Of a stretch of DNA of 7,356 bases, positions 1 through 5,532 are shown piece by piece (the first letter of the stretch is position 1; every line of letters begins with the position of its first letter). The position numbers and the translations under genes were made by a program. The notes beneath the pieces are model-generated. The model saw only the letters and a list, made by a program, of their open reading frames with translations, searched no databases and was not told the origin of the DNA. Source of the DNA: CAISGS01 sp044376615 (lineage in GTDB: Bacteria > Pseudomonadota > Alphaproteobacteria > Caulobacterales > Caulobacteraceae). The stretch is taken from contig JBILKO010000120.1 of the NCBI GenBank assembly GCA_044376615.1, forward strand, positions 1 to 7,356, written 5' to 3'.

Positions 1-1427
1 TTCGGTTTGCGCGGTTCGATGCCTGTGGCAACAATCACCTGATCAAAGTCGTCCGCCTTTAGTTTGGCCGCATCGACACGGGTATTGAGCTTGAGATCAA
101 TGCCCAAGACCTCAATACGACGTCGATAATAGCGCAGGGTCTCGTCGAATTCTTCCTTGCCTGGAATAAGGCGGGCCAGATTGAACTGGCCGCCAATTTC
201 TGGCGCGCCATCGTACAGCGTGACCTTATGCCCACGTTCCGCTGCCACAGTCGCAAATGCAAGGCCCGCAGGTCCGGCGCCGACCACGGCCAGGCGCTTT
301 GGCGCTTTCGTTGGCAGATAGTTGAGCTCCGTCTCATGACAGGCGCGCGGATTGACCAGGCAGCTGGTTAGGCGGCCGGTAAAGGTGTGATCCAGGCAGG
401 CCTGGTTGCAGGCGATACAGGTATTGATCTCGTCTTCGCGGCCCTCTTTGGCTTTTAAAACCAGCTCAGGATCGGCCAGCATGGGCCGCGCCATAGAAAT
501 CAGGTCCGCATCGCCGCGCGCTAGCACGGTTTCGGCAACATCAGGCATATTGATGCGATTGCTGGTGATCAACGGGACCTTGAGCTCCTTGCGCAGCCGC
601 CCGGTCACCTGGGCAAAGGCCGCTCTTGGGACCATGGTGGCAATGGTCGGGACCTGGGCCTCATGCCAGCAAAAATGGGTCGAGATAATGGTGGCCCCGA
701 CCGCCTCAATCGCCTTGGCCAGGATGACGACCTCTTCCCAGGCCATGCCGCCTTCGAGCATATCCATGGCGGCAATGCGGAAGATGACGATAAAGTCGGG
801 GCCTACCGCCTCACGCACCCGGCGCACGACCTCGACCGGAAAGCGCATGCGGTTCTCGAACGATCCGCCCCATTGATCGGTACGTTGATTGGTGCGCTCG
901 ACAAGAAAGGTCGAGAGCAGGTAACCCGCCGAGCCGATAATCTCGACCCCATCATAGCCCGCTGATTTGGCGAGGGCCGCGCAGTTGGCAAAGTCGCGCA
1001 GCTGTTTTTCAATGCCATCCTCGTCCAGCTCTTGCGGAATGTGCGCGGCAATACGGGCGCGGATGGCAGAGGGCGCAACGCTATCCCCGCTCCGCGCCAG
1101 CGACCCGGCATGCAGGATTTGCAGGCAGATCTTGACGTCGGGATCGGCAGCATGGACGGCCGCCGTCACTTGCTTATGCGCCTCGCATTCTTCATGGGTC
1201 GACAGCTTGCCCATGCCGGCTTCCCGATTGGGACCAATGCCGCCGGTAATAATCATGCCAACACCCCCGCGGGCGCGCTCAGCAAAATAAACGGCCTGAC
1301 GCGCCATGCCGCCTGGGATATCTTCAAGGCCGGTATGCATGGACCCCATCAAGACTCTGTTCTTCAACTGGGTGAAGCCGAGATCAAGCGGTGAAAATAG
1401 GTGCGGATATTTGGCGTGTGCGGTCAT
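1..1427 (-). CDS. fadH: 2,4-dienoyl-CoA reductase (NADPH), FadH-type, C-terminus cut off by window edge
   Basis: The product reduces 2,4-dienoyl-CoA esters with NADPH, so that unsaturated fatty acids can enter beta-oxidation in the cytoplasm. The first 475 codons are open with no stop. They match the layout of E. coli FadH (672 aa): an N-terminal Old Yellow Enzyme-type FMN barrel, a 4Fe-4S loop, then a pyridine nucleotide-disulfide oxidoreductase part. The residues corresponding to the known catalytic Tyr and His are present at Y169 (GSAGY) and H255 (WHEA). The cluster cysteines are C337, C340, C344 and C356 (CIACNQAC, then SCLVNP). A dinucleotide-binding GAGPAG motif follows near residue 380. 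The ATG at 1427-1425 has a perfect AGGAGG at 1440-1435, seven bases upstream, which fixes the start. About 200 C-terminal residues are missing to the left. One oddity is that the barrel's usual HxGR motif reads HAGS at residues 106-109. The gene diverges from the P450 gene. Other NADH:flavin oxidoreductases of the same build are possible, but the FeS region and the IPGKEEF stretch point to FadH. Confidence 0.93.
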   Translation of the reverse strand, partial: MTAHAKYPHLFSPLDLGFTQLKNRVLMGSMHTGLEDIPGGMARQAVYFAERARGGVGMIITGGIGPNREAGMGKLSTHEECEAHKQVTAAVHAADPDVKICLQILHAGSLARSGDSVAPSAIRARIAAHIPQELDEDGIEKQLRDFANCAALAKSAGYDGVEIIGSAGYLLSTFLVERTNQRTDQWGGSFENRMRFPVEVVRRVREAVGPDFIVIFRIAAMDMLEGGMAWEEVVILAKAIEAVGATIISTHFCWHEAQVPTIATMVPRAAFAQVTGRLRKELKVPLITSNRINMPDVAETVLARGDADLISMARPMLADPELVLKAKEGREDEINTCIACNQACLDHTFTGRLTSCLVNPRACHETELNYLPTKAPKRLAVVGAGPAGLAFATVAAERGHKVTLYDGAPEIGGQFNLARLIPGKEEFDETLRYYRRRIEVLGIDLKLNTRVDAAKLKADDFDQVIVATGIEPRKP

Positions 1428-1434
1428 GACCAGT

Positions 1435-1440
1435 CCTCCT
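1435..1440 (-). promoter_or_regulatory. Ribosome binding site of fadH
   Basis: The minus strand reads AGGAGG, a full match to the anti-Shine-Dalgarno sequence, seven bases before the ATG at 1427. It decides the start codon and predicts efficient translation. Confidence 0.85.
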
Positions 1441-1490
1441 GCCCTAGCCATTGGCGCGAGCGCCGAGCTGGACTTATTCTGAAAACTAGT

Positions 1491-1517
1491 CTTGTCGCTT
1501 AACAGGCCAATGACAAG
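1491..1517. promoter_or_regulatory. Inverted repeat in the fadH/P450 divergent control region, overlapping a possible fadH promoter
   Basis: CTTGTC at 1491-1496 and GACAAG at 1512-1517 are perfect 6-bp inverted arms with centres 21 bp apart, about two helical turns, as in dimer operators. On the minus strand, TTGTCA (1516-1511) would make a reasonable -35 box. A weak -10 (AAGACT) follows after 17 bp, about 60 bp upstream of the fadH start. The repeat itself is seen; the regulatory role is inferred. Confidence 0.35.
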
Positions 1518-1568
1518 CCTGACACAACGTCAACCCGAGCGGGATCTTGCGCTTTAAGGCGCGCAGTA

Positions 1569-1593
1569 GATCATCTGACCATAGACCATGATC
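1569..1593. promoter_or_regulatory. Inverted repeat upstream of the P450 promoter
   Basis: GATCAT at 1569-1574 and ATGATC at 1588-1593 are perfect inverted arms around a 13-bp centre that contains a short direct repeat (CCAT-AGA-CCAT). It lies about 23 bp upstream of the -35 box at 1616, a typical place for an activator or repressor site. No regulator gene is in the window to assign to it. Confidence 0.3.
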
Positions 1594-1615
1594 AGGACGG
1601 CTTGGCCATTTCCAG

Positions 1616-1644
1616 TTGACAAGTGGCTTATCCGGCCTTGCACT
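1616..1644 (+). promoter_or_regulatory. Candidate sigma-70 type promoter of the CYP153 gene
   Basis: TTGACA at 1616-1621 is an exact consensus -35 box. With the optimal 17-bp spacer, the -10 position at 1639-1644 reads TGCACT, which matches the consensus at only three positions. A good -35 with a poor -10 fits a promoter that needs an activator. Predicted transcription would begin near 1651, giving a leader of about 37 bases. Confidence 0.4.
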
Positions 1645-1658
1645 GAGGCTAAGCCTCA
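1644..1658. promoter_or_regulatory. 15-bp palindrome (operator candidate) at the predicted P450 transcription start
   Basis: TGAGGCT-A-AGCCTCA is a perfect palindrome with 7-bp arms about a single central base. It begins at the end of the candidate -10 box and covers the predicted start site, the classical position for a repressor operator. As RNA its one-base loop could not close properly, so a DNA-binding site is more likely than a terminator. Confidence 0.45.
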
Positions 1659-1675
1659 AAACAGAAGGCATATCT

Positions 1676-1681
1676 AGGGAG
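1676..1681 (+). promoter_or_regulatory. Ribosome binding site of the CYP153 gene
   Basis: AGGGAG lies six bases before the ATG at 1688. It selects this ATG over the in-frame upstream TTG at 1616, which is itself part of the candidate -35 box. The same AGGGAGCG core precedes the GFA gene at 4375. Confidence 0.75.
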
Positions 1682-1687
1682 CGAAAG

Positions 1688-2944
1688 ATGGACGGGAACT
1701 CGCTGCTAAAAGCGTCTGGCGTGAATGATCCTTGGGCCCTTCCGTTGGAGAGTCTTGACCCCAGCCGGGCCGAGCTGTTTCAAAGCGGCGCGCATCTGGA
1801 ATACTTCCGGCGTCTGCGCAAAGAATCCCCGGTCCATTTTACGTCCGAGAGCATGTTTGGCCCCTATTGGTCGATCACCAAGTTCAATGACATTATGGCG
1901 GTCGATACCAATCACAAGGTCTTCTCATCGGACAGCGACATTGTCATTGGTGATAATCCGCCGGGCTTTGCGCCGGTCAATTTTATCGCCATGGACCCAC
2001 CCAAACATGACGTGCAGCGCAAGGCAACGACGCCTGCCGTATCCCCCAGCCGATTGCAGGACCTGGAAGTCCTGATCCGGCAGCGGGTCTGCACGATTTT
2101 GGACAGTCTGCCCTTGAACGAGACCTTTAACTGGTTTGATCGGGTTTCGATTGAATTGACCACCCAGATGCTGGCCACACTGTTCGACTTTCCCTGGGAA
2201 GAACGCCGCCTCCTGCCCTATTGGTCCGATGTGGTGACCGCCTCTGAAACCGTTGGCGTGGCGGTTGATATGGCTCACCGCGAAAAGGTCCTGCACGAAT
2301 GCCTGGCCTATTTTGCCAAGCTTTGGCACCAGCGCGCCGCAGAACCACCCAAGTTCGACTTCATTTCGCTCCTGGCCCACAATCCTGACACCAAGGACAT
2401 GATCAATGATCCGATGGAGTTTTTGGGCAATCTGATCTTGCTGATCGTCGGCGGCAACGACACGACCCGCAATTCTATCTCCGGCGGTGTCTTGGCCCTA
2501 AACGAGTTTCCAGAACAGAATGCAAAACTAAAGTCTGATCCGTCCCTGATCCCCAATATGGTCTCGGAAATCATTCGTTGGCAGACGCCGCTGGCCCATA
2601 TGCGCCGCACCTGTACCGAAGACATTGTCTTTCAGGGCAAACAGATGCGCAAAGGCGACCGGGTGGTCATGTGGTACATATCCGGCAATCGCGATGAGAC
2701 CGTAATCGACCAGCCTGACCAGTTCATGATCGACCGTGACCGGGCCCGCCAGCACCTATCCTTCGGCTTTGGCATTCATCGCTGCATGGGTAATCGTGTC
2801 GCCGAGATGCAATTGCGCATCCTATGGGAAGAAATCATGGCACGCTTCGAGCATGTCGAGGTGGTGGGTGAGCCCGTGCGTTTGGCGAATAATTTCGTTC
2901 TTGGCTATACGGACCTACCGGTGCGTCTGACCACAAAAACCTAG
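1688..2944 (+). CDS. cyp153: Cytochrome P450, CYP153 family (probable terminal alkane or fatty-acyl hydroxylase)
   Basis: This is a soluble class I bacterial P450 of 418 aa, a usual length for the family. The I-helix oxygen-activation motif is GGNDTTR at residues 255-261, with the D258/T259 acid-alcohol pair. The K-helix ExxR is E294-I-I-R297. The haem loop is FGFGIHRCMG, with C366 as the thiolate ligand. The GGNDTTRNS wording, the MDPPKHDVQRK stretch near residues 107-117 and the RILWEE sequence after the haem loop are characteristic of CYP153. Known members hydroxylate the terminal methyl of medium-chain alkanes and related compounds, using electrons from a ferredoxin and a ferredoxin reductase. 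Neither partner is encoded in this window. There is no signal peptide or membrane anchor. The neighbouring divergent fadH suggests a role in hydrocarbon or fatty acid catabolism. The CYP153 family call is firm; the exact subfamily and substrate cannot be read from sequence alone. Confidence 0.95.
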   Translation: MDGNSLLKASGVNDPWALPLESLDPSRAELFQSGAHLEYFRRLRKESPVHFTSESMFGPYWSITKFNDIMAVDTNHKVFSSDSDIVIGDNPPGFAPVNFIAMDPPKHDVQRKATTPAVSPSRLQDLEVLIRQRVCTILDSLPLNETFNWFDRVSIELTTQMLATLFDFPWEERRLLPYWSDVVTASETVGVAVDMAHREKVLHECLAYFAKLWHQRAAEPPKFDFISLLAHNPDTKDMINDPMEFLGNLILLIVGGNDTTRNSISGGVLALNEFPEQNAKLKSDPSLIPNMVSEIIRWQTPLAHMRRTCTEDIVFQGKQMRKGDRVVMWYISGNRDETVIDQPDQFMIDRDRARQHLSFGFGIHRCMGNRVAEMQLRILWEEIMARFEHVEVVGEPVRLANNFVLGYTDLPVRLTTKT

Positions 2945-2954
2945 CGTCAATTCT

Positions 2955-2975
2955 CAGCCGATGATCGCCCGGCTG
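2955..2975 (+). terminator. Weak hairpin after the P450 gene
   Basis: CAGCCG (2955-2960) pairs with CGGCTG (2970-2975) around a nine-base loop, starting ten bases after the P450 stop. There is no following T-run, so it is at best a weak or factor-assisted terminator. Confidence 0.2.
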
Positions 2976-2988
2976 GATATTATGGCAT

Positions 2989-3072
2989 TCAGTCGGTGAT
3001 CTCATACTAGTCCGGCTTATCGCCGAGCGCATAGGAGATGGGATTGCCACGGCCTGGGCCCGCCGCAAAGGT
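2989..3072 (-). pseudogene. Remnant of a GFA-family gene (C-terminal end only, with an internal stop)
   Basis: Read on the minus strand, this stretch gives GDKPD-stop-YEITD followed by a natural stop (TGA at 2991-2989). The intact GFA protein at 3971-4375 ends in GDKPDWYDITD. The two align without gaps for 27 codons, and the DNA at 2992-3026 matches 4001-4035 at 30 of 35 positions. The internal stop (TAG at 3009-3007) stands where the intact gene has TGG for Trp. Upstream the similarity fades, and none of the GFA cysteine motifs (CxC, CxCxxC, CxxC) can be found. It therefore looks like the decayed 3' end of a second GFA gene whose 5' part has been lost or scrambled. The homology is seen directly; the history is inferred. 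Confidence 0.6.
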
Positions 3073-3194
3073 CTGAGCCGCCGCGCGTAACAAGAATGGC
3101 TTCATATCGGACGCAACAAAGGGCGGGGTGTGGTGGGTAGCCACCTTGGCTTCACCGATGTGACGTTGTCAAAATGCAGTGCTCAGAGTCTGAT

Positions 3195-3199
3195 AGGAG
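3195..3199 (+). promoter_or_regulatory. Ribosome binding site of the DUF6151 gene
   Basis: AGGAG lies five bases before the ATG at 3205. It supports this start over an in-frame upstream GTG at 3130, which would add 25 residues with no family resemblance. Confidence 0.7.
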
Positions 3200-3204
3200 T
3201 GCCC

Positions 3205-3825
3205 ATGTCCGTACTTACCCTTTTCTGCACGTGCGGCGCAATCGAGTGGTCATTGAGTGAAACGGCTCCTCCATCAGGAATCCGGTACACATGCAATTGT
3301 GATGATTGCCAAGCCTTTGCCTATTTTACGCGCAATTCTGACAGCGTCCTCGACGCAACCGGCGGGACTGATGCGTACCAACTTCCGGCATCCCAGCTAA
3401 AAGTCGCCAGAGGCCTAGATCAATTGGCCTGCGTTCAGGTCACGACGCGCGCCCTTCTCCGCTGGCACTGTGCAGTCTGTATGACGCCCATCGCAAATAC
3501 CTATGGCTCGTCCAAACTGTCTTTCCTCTCGGTCCCCCTTTGCACCGTACCGCTTCAGAATCGGCTAGAGGTATTTGGTCCTTCCTCCGGACACGTTTGG
3601 ACGAAATTCGGTTGGGGTGACCTGTCGTCAGTAAAGCAGGTCAGCATCCCGGCAATGCTTTGGAGGATTGTGGTGCGGATAATTGTCGCTAGGATCACAG
3701 GCGACTATAGAAACAACCCCCTGTTCAATCGCGACGATGGACGTCCGATAGCGGTGCCAAGGCACCTCAGCCGGTCCGAACGGTTCGCGCTGGATGAAAT
3801 GGTGAGGGTTCGGGCATCTGCCTAG
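3205..3825 (+). CDS. DUF6151 family protein, GFA-like zinc fold, function unknown
   Basis: The product has 206 aa. It carries the three cysteine clusters of the GFA fold: C8/C10 (CTCG), C30/C32/C35 (CNCDDC) and C89/C92 (CAVC), so it very probably binds zinc. The wording around them (DDCQAFA; LLRW before the last pair; TPIANT after it) and a C-terminal segment resembling GDxRxxPLF...GRP...PRxLSxxER near residues 168-195 fit DUF6151, whose biochemical role is not established. As I recall the family, the third site is usually two adjacent cysteines (WYxxCC); here it is CxxC, nearer to true GFA proteins. A hydrophobic-basic helix (about residues 150-166) precedes the conserved tail, but no clear membrane segment or signal peptide is seen. 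It is convergent with the GFA gene at 3971-4375. Confidence 0.85.
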   Translation: MSVLTLFCTCGAIEWSLSETAPPSGIRYTCNCDDCQAFAYFTRNSDSVLDATGGTDAYQLPASQLKVARGLDQLACVQVTTRALLRWHCAVCMTPIANTYGSSKLSFLSVPLCTVPLQNRLEVFGPSSGHVWTKFGWGDLSSVKQVSIPAMLWRIVVRIIVARITGDYRNNPLFNRDDGRPIAVPRHLSRSERFALDEMVRVRASA

Positions 3826-3970
3826 AAAATGTCCACGTCTGGTCCTGTCGACCGCGATTAGCCAAAAGCCAGAAGCTGGCCAGCGTCGAGGCGCCGCCAA
3901 GTTCTAGGGTCGTTTGACCTCAGCGTTGCCGAGCAAACAAATGTAGCGCTGCCGTCCCTAGCACCGCCGC
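3826..3970. other. Convergent intergenic region with weak inverted repeats, possible bidirectional termination
   Basis: Between the converging DUF6151 and GFA genes there are several short inverted repeats but no canonical stem plus T-run. GCCAG/CTGGC at 3868-3880 has a three-base loop. CTAGGG (3904-3909) pairs with CCCTAG (3956-3961), enclosing CAGCG (3921-3925) with CGCTG (3947-3951). These could form a nested structure that helps end both transcripts, but the evidence is modest. Confidence 0.25.
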
Positions 3971-4375
3971 TTATCGCCAGGCAGGGTATTGCGGCTTGCC
4001 ATCCGTGATATCATACCAGTCTGGCTTATCGCCGACAAAGATGTGGTCCTTGATTGTGAGGCCGGTCTCGCCGTCGAAGGATCCTGCGGTTATGGCGATA
4101 TGGTCGCTTTCGATCTGACGCCAGAACAGCACACTGCCGCAAACCTTGCAAAAGCCGCGTTCGGCAAGATCAGACGAGCGGTACCAGGCCAAACCGGCTT
4201 CGGTGACAAAACTTAGGCCAGAAGCGGGTACATTCGTCGTGGCCAAGAAATTGCCGGTGACCTTTCGGCATTGGCCGCAGTGGCAAGCGGTCACGTCTGC
4301 CTGAACGGCTCGCAAAGTGAACCTTACCGCTTCGCAAAGGCATCCGCCGGTAAGGTGTTTGGGGCCATCGAGCAT
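3971..4375 (-). CDS. GFA family protein (glutathione-dependent formaldehyde-activating enzyme/centromere protein V-like)
   Basis: This is a small complete cytoplasmic protein of 134 aa, typical for the family. It shows all seven cysteines of the GFA zinc fold: C12/C14 (GGCLC), C31/C33/C36 (CHCGQC) and C76/C79 (FCKVCGS). A conserved tail follows, with HIFVGDKPDWYDI near residues 113-125. The founding member, Gfa of Paracoccus, was reported to speed addition of formaldehyde to glutathione, but most relatives have no demonstrated activity, so no substrate is claimed here. The ATG at 4375 is preceded by AGGGAG (4387-4382), six bases away. The gene lies 26 bp downstream of the acid phosphatase gene on the same strand and is probably co-transcribed with it. 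Its 3' end is nearly duplicated at 2992-3026. Confidence 0.9.
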   Translation of the reverse strand: MLDGPKHLTGGCLCEAVRFTLRAVQADVTACHCGQCRKVTGNFLATTNVPASGLSFVTEAGLAWYRSSDLAERGFCKVCGSVLFWRQIESDHIAITAGSFDGETGLTIKDHIFVGDKPDWYDITDGKPQYPAWR

Positions 4376-4388
4376 GCCGCGCTCCCTT

Positions 4389-4401
4389 GTCTAGGTTAGA
4401 C
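4389..4401 (-). repeat. Small palindrome between the phosphatase and GFA genes
   Basis: GTCTA (4389-4393) and TAGAC (4397-4401) form a 5-bp stem with a three-base loop, directly after the phosphatase TAA stop (4404-4402) and just before the GFA ribosome binding site. It is too weak to be a terminator. It might modulate translation of the second gene. Confidence 0.2.
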
Positions 4402-5247
4402 TTAAAATCCCGAATACAGCGGCTGGGCGATTAGGGCCGCCTCAGAGTCGCAACTGTCAAGATTTGGCTTGGAACGCTCCTGAAGGCTTTTCAGCTCGGC
4501 CTTGGCCGCGTCCATATCGGAACGAAATTCCGCGCTTGCATGCAGGGCAGCGATCAAGACGGCGCCATTGGTGCGTCCGGCCTCGACGGCGCTGGCTGAG
4601 TGCACGCCGCAAACCGCGCGGCTTTCGCCATAGGCTCTCGCTCTTGCCAGAATAGACGTTGCGCGGTCGGGCAATAATTCGGCCAAGATCAGGCCAATAG
4701 ACCAGCCCCAGGTCGAATGGCCCGATGGGTAATCCGGACTAGAGTCCAAACCCAATGACCTAGCTACGCATATGGCGCCATCGGTTATCAAATAAGGCCG
4801 TTTACGCTTATAGACATCCTTTACCGTAGAGACCTGGAACCCTGAGTCCATTCCAACGCGGCTGATCAAGGCGGTAAGTTTCGGCGCTGACTGTGGGGTT
4901 AGGTCAAGGCCCGTCGCGCAGCGAAAATTTGCCAACATGGCGCTTGGGGCAGTCGGTACATCATTTTGGGCGAGCTTCCAGCGCGCAGAGCCCTCTAGCG
5001 CGCGGCTTGCTTTAAACAGAGCCTGGTCTTGGGCCTCGCGCTGTGACCCAGTTTCAGGCGGCTTGGGCAAGATCTGGCTAGCATCGGGCCAGGCTTTCTG
5101 GCCCAGATAGGGCTTGGGCACAAAGGGAATAAGACTGGCGGCCTCCTGCGCCGTTGCACATCCGGAATTGATCAAGCTGGTTGCGGCCAGGACAAGAACT
5201 AAGGCTGGTGCCTTATGCGCTTTAACTCGGGTCAAGATCGACTCCAT
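4402..5247 (-). CDS. Class A non-specific acid phosphatase (PAP2 superfamily), secreted, motif 3 Asp replaced
   Basis: The product has 281 aa. An N-terminal basic and hydrophobic segment (about residues 7-27, with ALVLVLAA) followed by GCATA indicates export; either signal peptidase I cleavage after ATA or a non-ideal lipobox (NSGC) is possible. The mature protein should act in the periplasm or outer envelope on phosphomonoesters. The phosphatase signature is KX6RP (K143, R150-P151), PSGH (174-177) and SRX5H (S209-R210, H216). H216 is the expected phospho-accepting histidine by analogy with PhoN. The final Asp of SRX5HX3D is Ala at position 220, although the surrounding CGVH and VEAGR are kept. 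The ATG at 5247 lacks a good ribosome binding site. A TTG at 5235-5233 preceded by GGAG gives a tighter signal peptide and is a fair alternative start. An in-frame extension up to 5403 is unlikely to be real. It is followed by the GFA gene 26 bp downstream. Confidence 0.88.
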   Translation of the reverse strand: MESILTRVKAHKAPALVLVLAATSLINSGCATAQEAASLIPFVPKPYLGQKAWPDASQILPKPPETGSQREAQDQALFKASRALEGSARWKLAQNDVPTAPSAMLANFRCATGLDLTPQSAPKLTALISRVGMDSGFQVSTVKDVYKRKRPYLITDGAICVARSLGLDSSPDYPSGHSTWGWSIGLILAELLPDRATSILARARAYGESRAVCGVHSASAVEAGRTNGAVLIAALHASAEFRSDMDAAKAELKSLQERSKPNLDSCDSEAALIAQPLYSGF

Positions 5248-5309
5248 AATTAACGAAACTATGGGCCAAATCAGGTCGCCCTGGCAAGCACACCGCCTGA
5301 CCAGAGCGC

Positions 5310-5355
5310 CCGTATACCAGCACATGGTAAACATCTGACGCCAATCTCGATACGG
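5310..5355. promoter_or_regulatory. Nested inverted repeats upstream of the phosphatase gene
   Basis: TACCA (5315-5319) and TGGTA (5325-5329) form a 15-bp operator-like palindrome with a five-base centre. An outer pair, CCGTAT (5310-5315) and ATACGG (5350-5355), spans it. The site is about 70 bp upstream of the phosphatase ATG, where a regulator could act. No binding protein can be named. Confidence 0.3.
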
Positions 5356-5359
5356 TGCA

Positions 5360-5371
5360 ACAATCGATTGT
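5360..5371. promoter_or_regulatory. 12-bp perfect palindrome
   Basis: ACAATCGATTGT at 5360-5371 is identical to its reverse complement. It lies between the divergent genes and could be a dimer-binding site, but a 12-bp palindrome alone is weak evidence. Confidence 0.25.
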
Positions 5372-5532
5372 AGCCCCACAATTCCGTAAAATCGATCTTG
5401 CAATCGTTTGCATTATGGTCATTCTGCCATTCCGCGCACGGCTTTTTGGATGCGGAAACGAAAATGCGTTCGGTCTAAAGGCAGGCTTTTGCGACAGGCC
5501 TGAATCGATGGTTCTAGGTCGGACACTGGTAA

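Noticed and set aside
406..1394. Several plus-strand open frames of 100-156 codons opposite fadH
   Set aside because: They are antisense shadows of a highly conserved gene, with no motifs of their own.
1616..1687. N-terminal extension of the P450 from the TTG at 1616
   Set aside because: The ATG at 1688 has a well-placed AGGGAG, the extension has no CYP153 resemblance, and the TTG belongs to a consensus -35 box.
2835..3068. 77-codon minus-strand frame across the P450 end and the GFA remnant
   Set aside because: It is in a different frame from the GFA similarity, overlaps the conserved P450 C-terminus and has no recognisable content.
3166..3194. TTGTCA and TCTGAT with 17-bp spacing as a promoter for the DUF6151 gene
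   Set aside because: Transcription would begin near 3201, after the ribosome binding site at 3195-3199, leaving an almost leaderless message. The good ribosome binding site argues against this.
3130..3204. N-terminal extension of the DUF6151 protein from 3130
   Set aside because: The ATG at 3205 has AGGAG five bases upstream, and the zinc-site CxC is then near the N-terminus as in related proteins.
3826..3880. Possible dispersed intergenic repeat (AATGTCCACGTCTGG and following) of a kind seen in some Alphaproteobacteria
   Set aside because: Only one copy is in the window and the resemblance is from memory; copy number in the genome would be needed to call it.
3628..3900. 90-codon minus-strand frame opposite the end of the DUF6151 gene
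   Set aside because: It is antisense to a recognised gene and has no motif or ribosome binding site.
5248..5403. 52-residue N-terminal extension of the acid phosphatase
   Set aside because: It would place the signal peptide internally, and there is no ribosome binding site at 5403.
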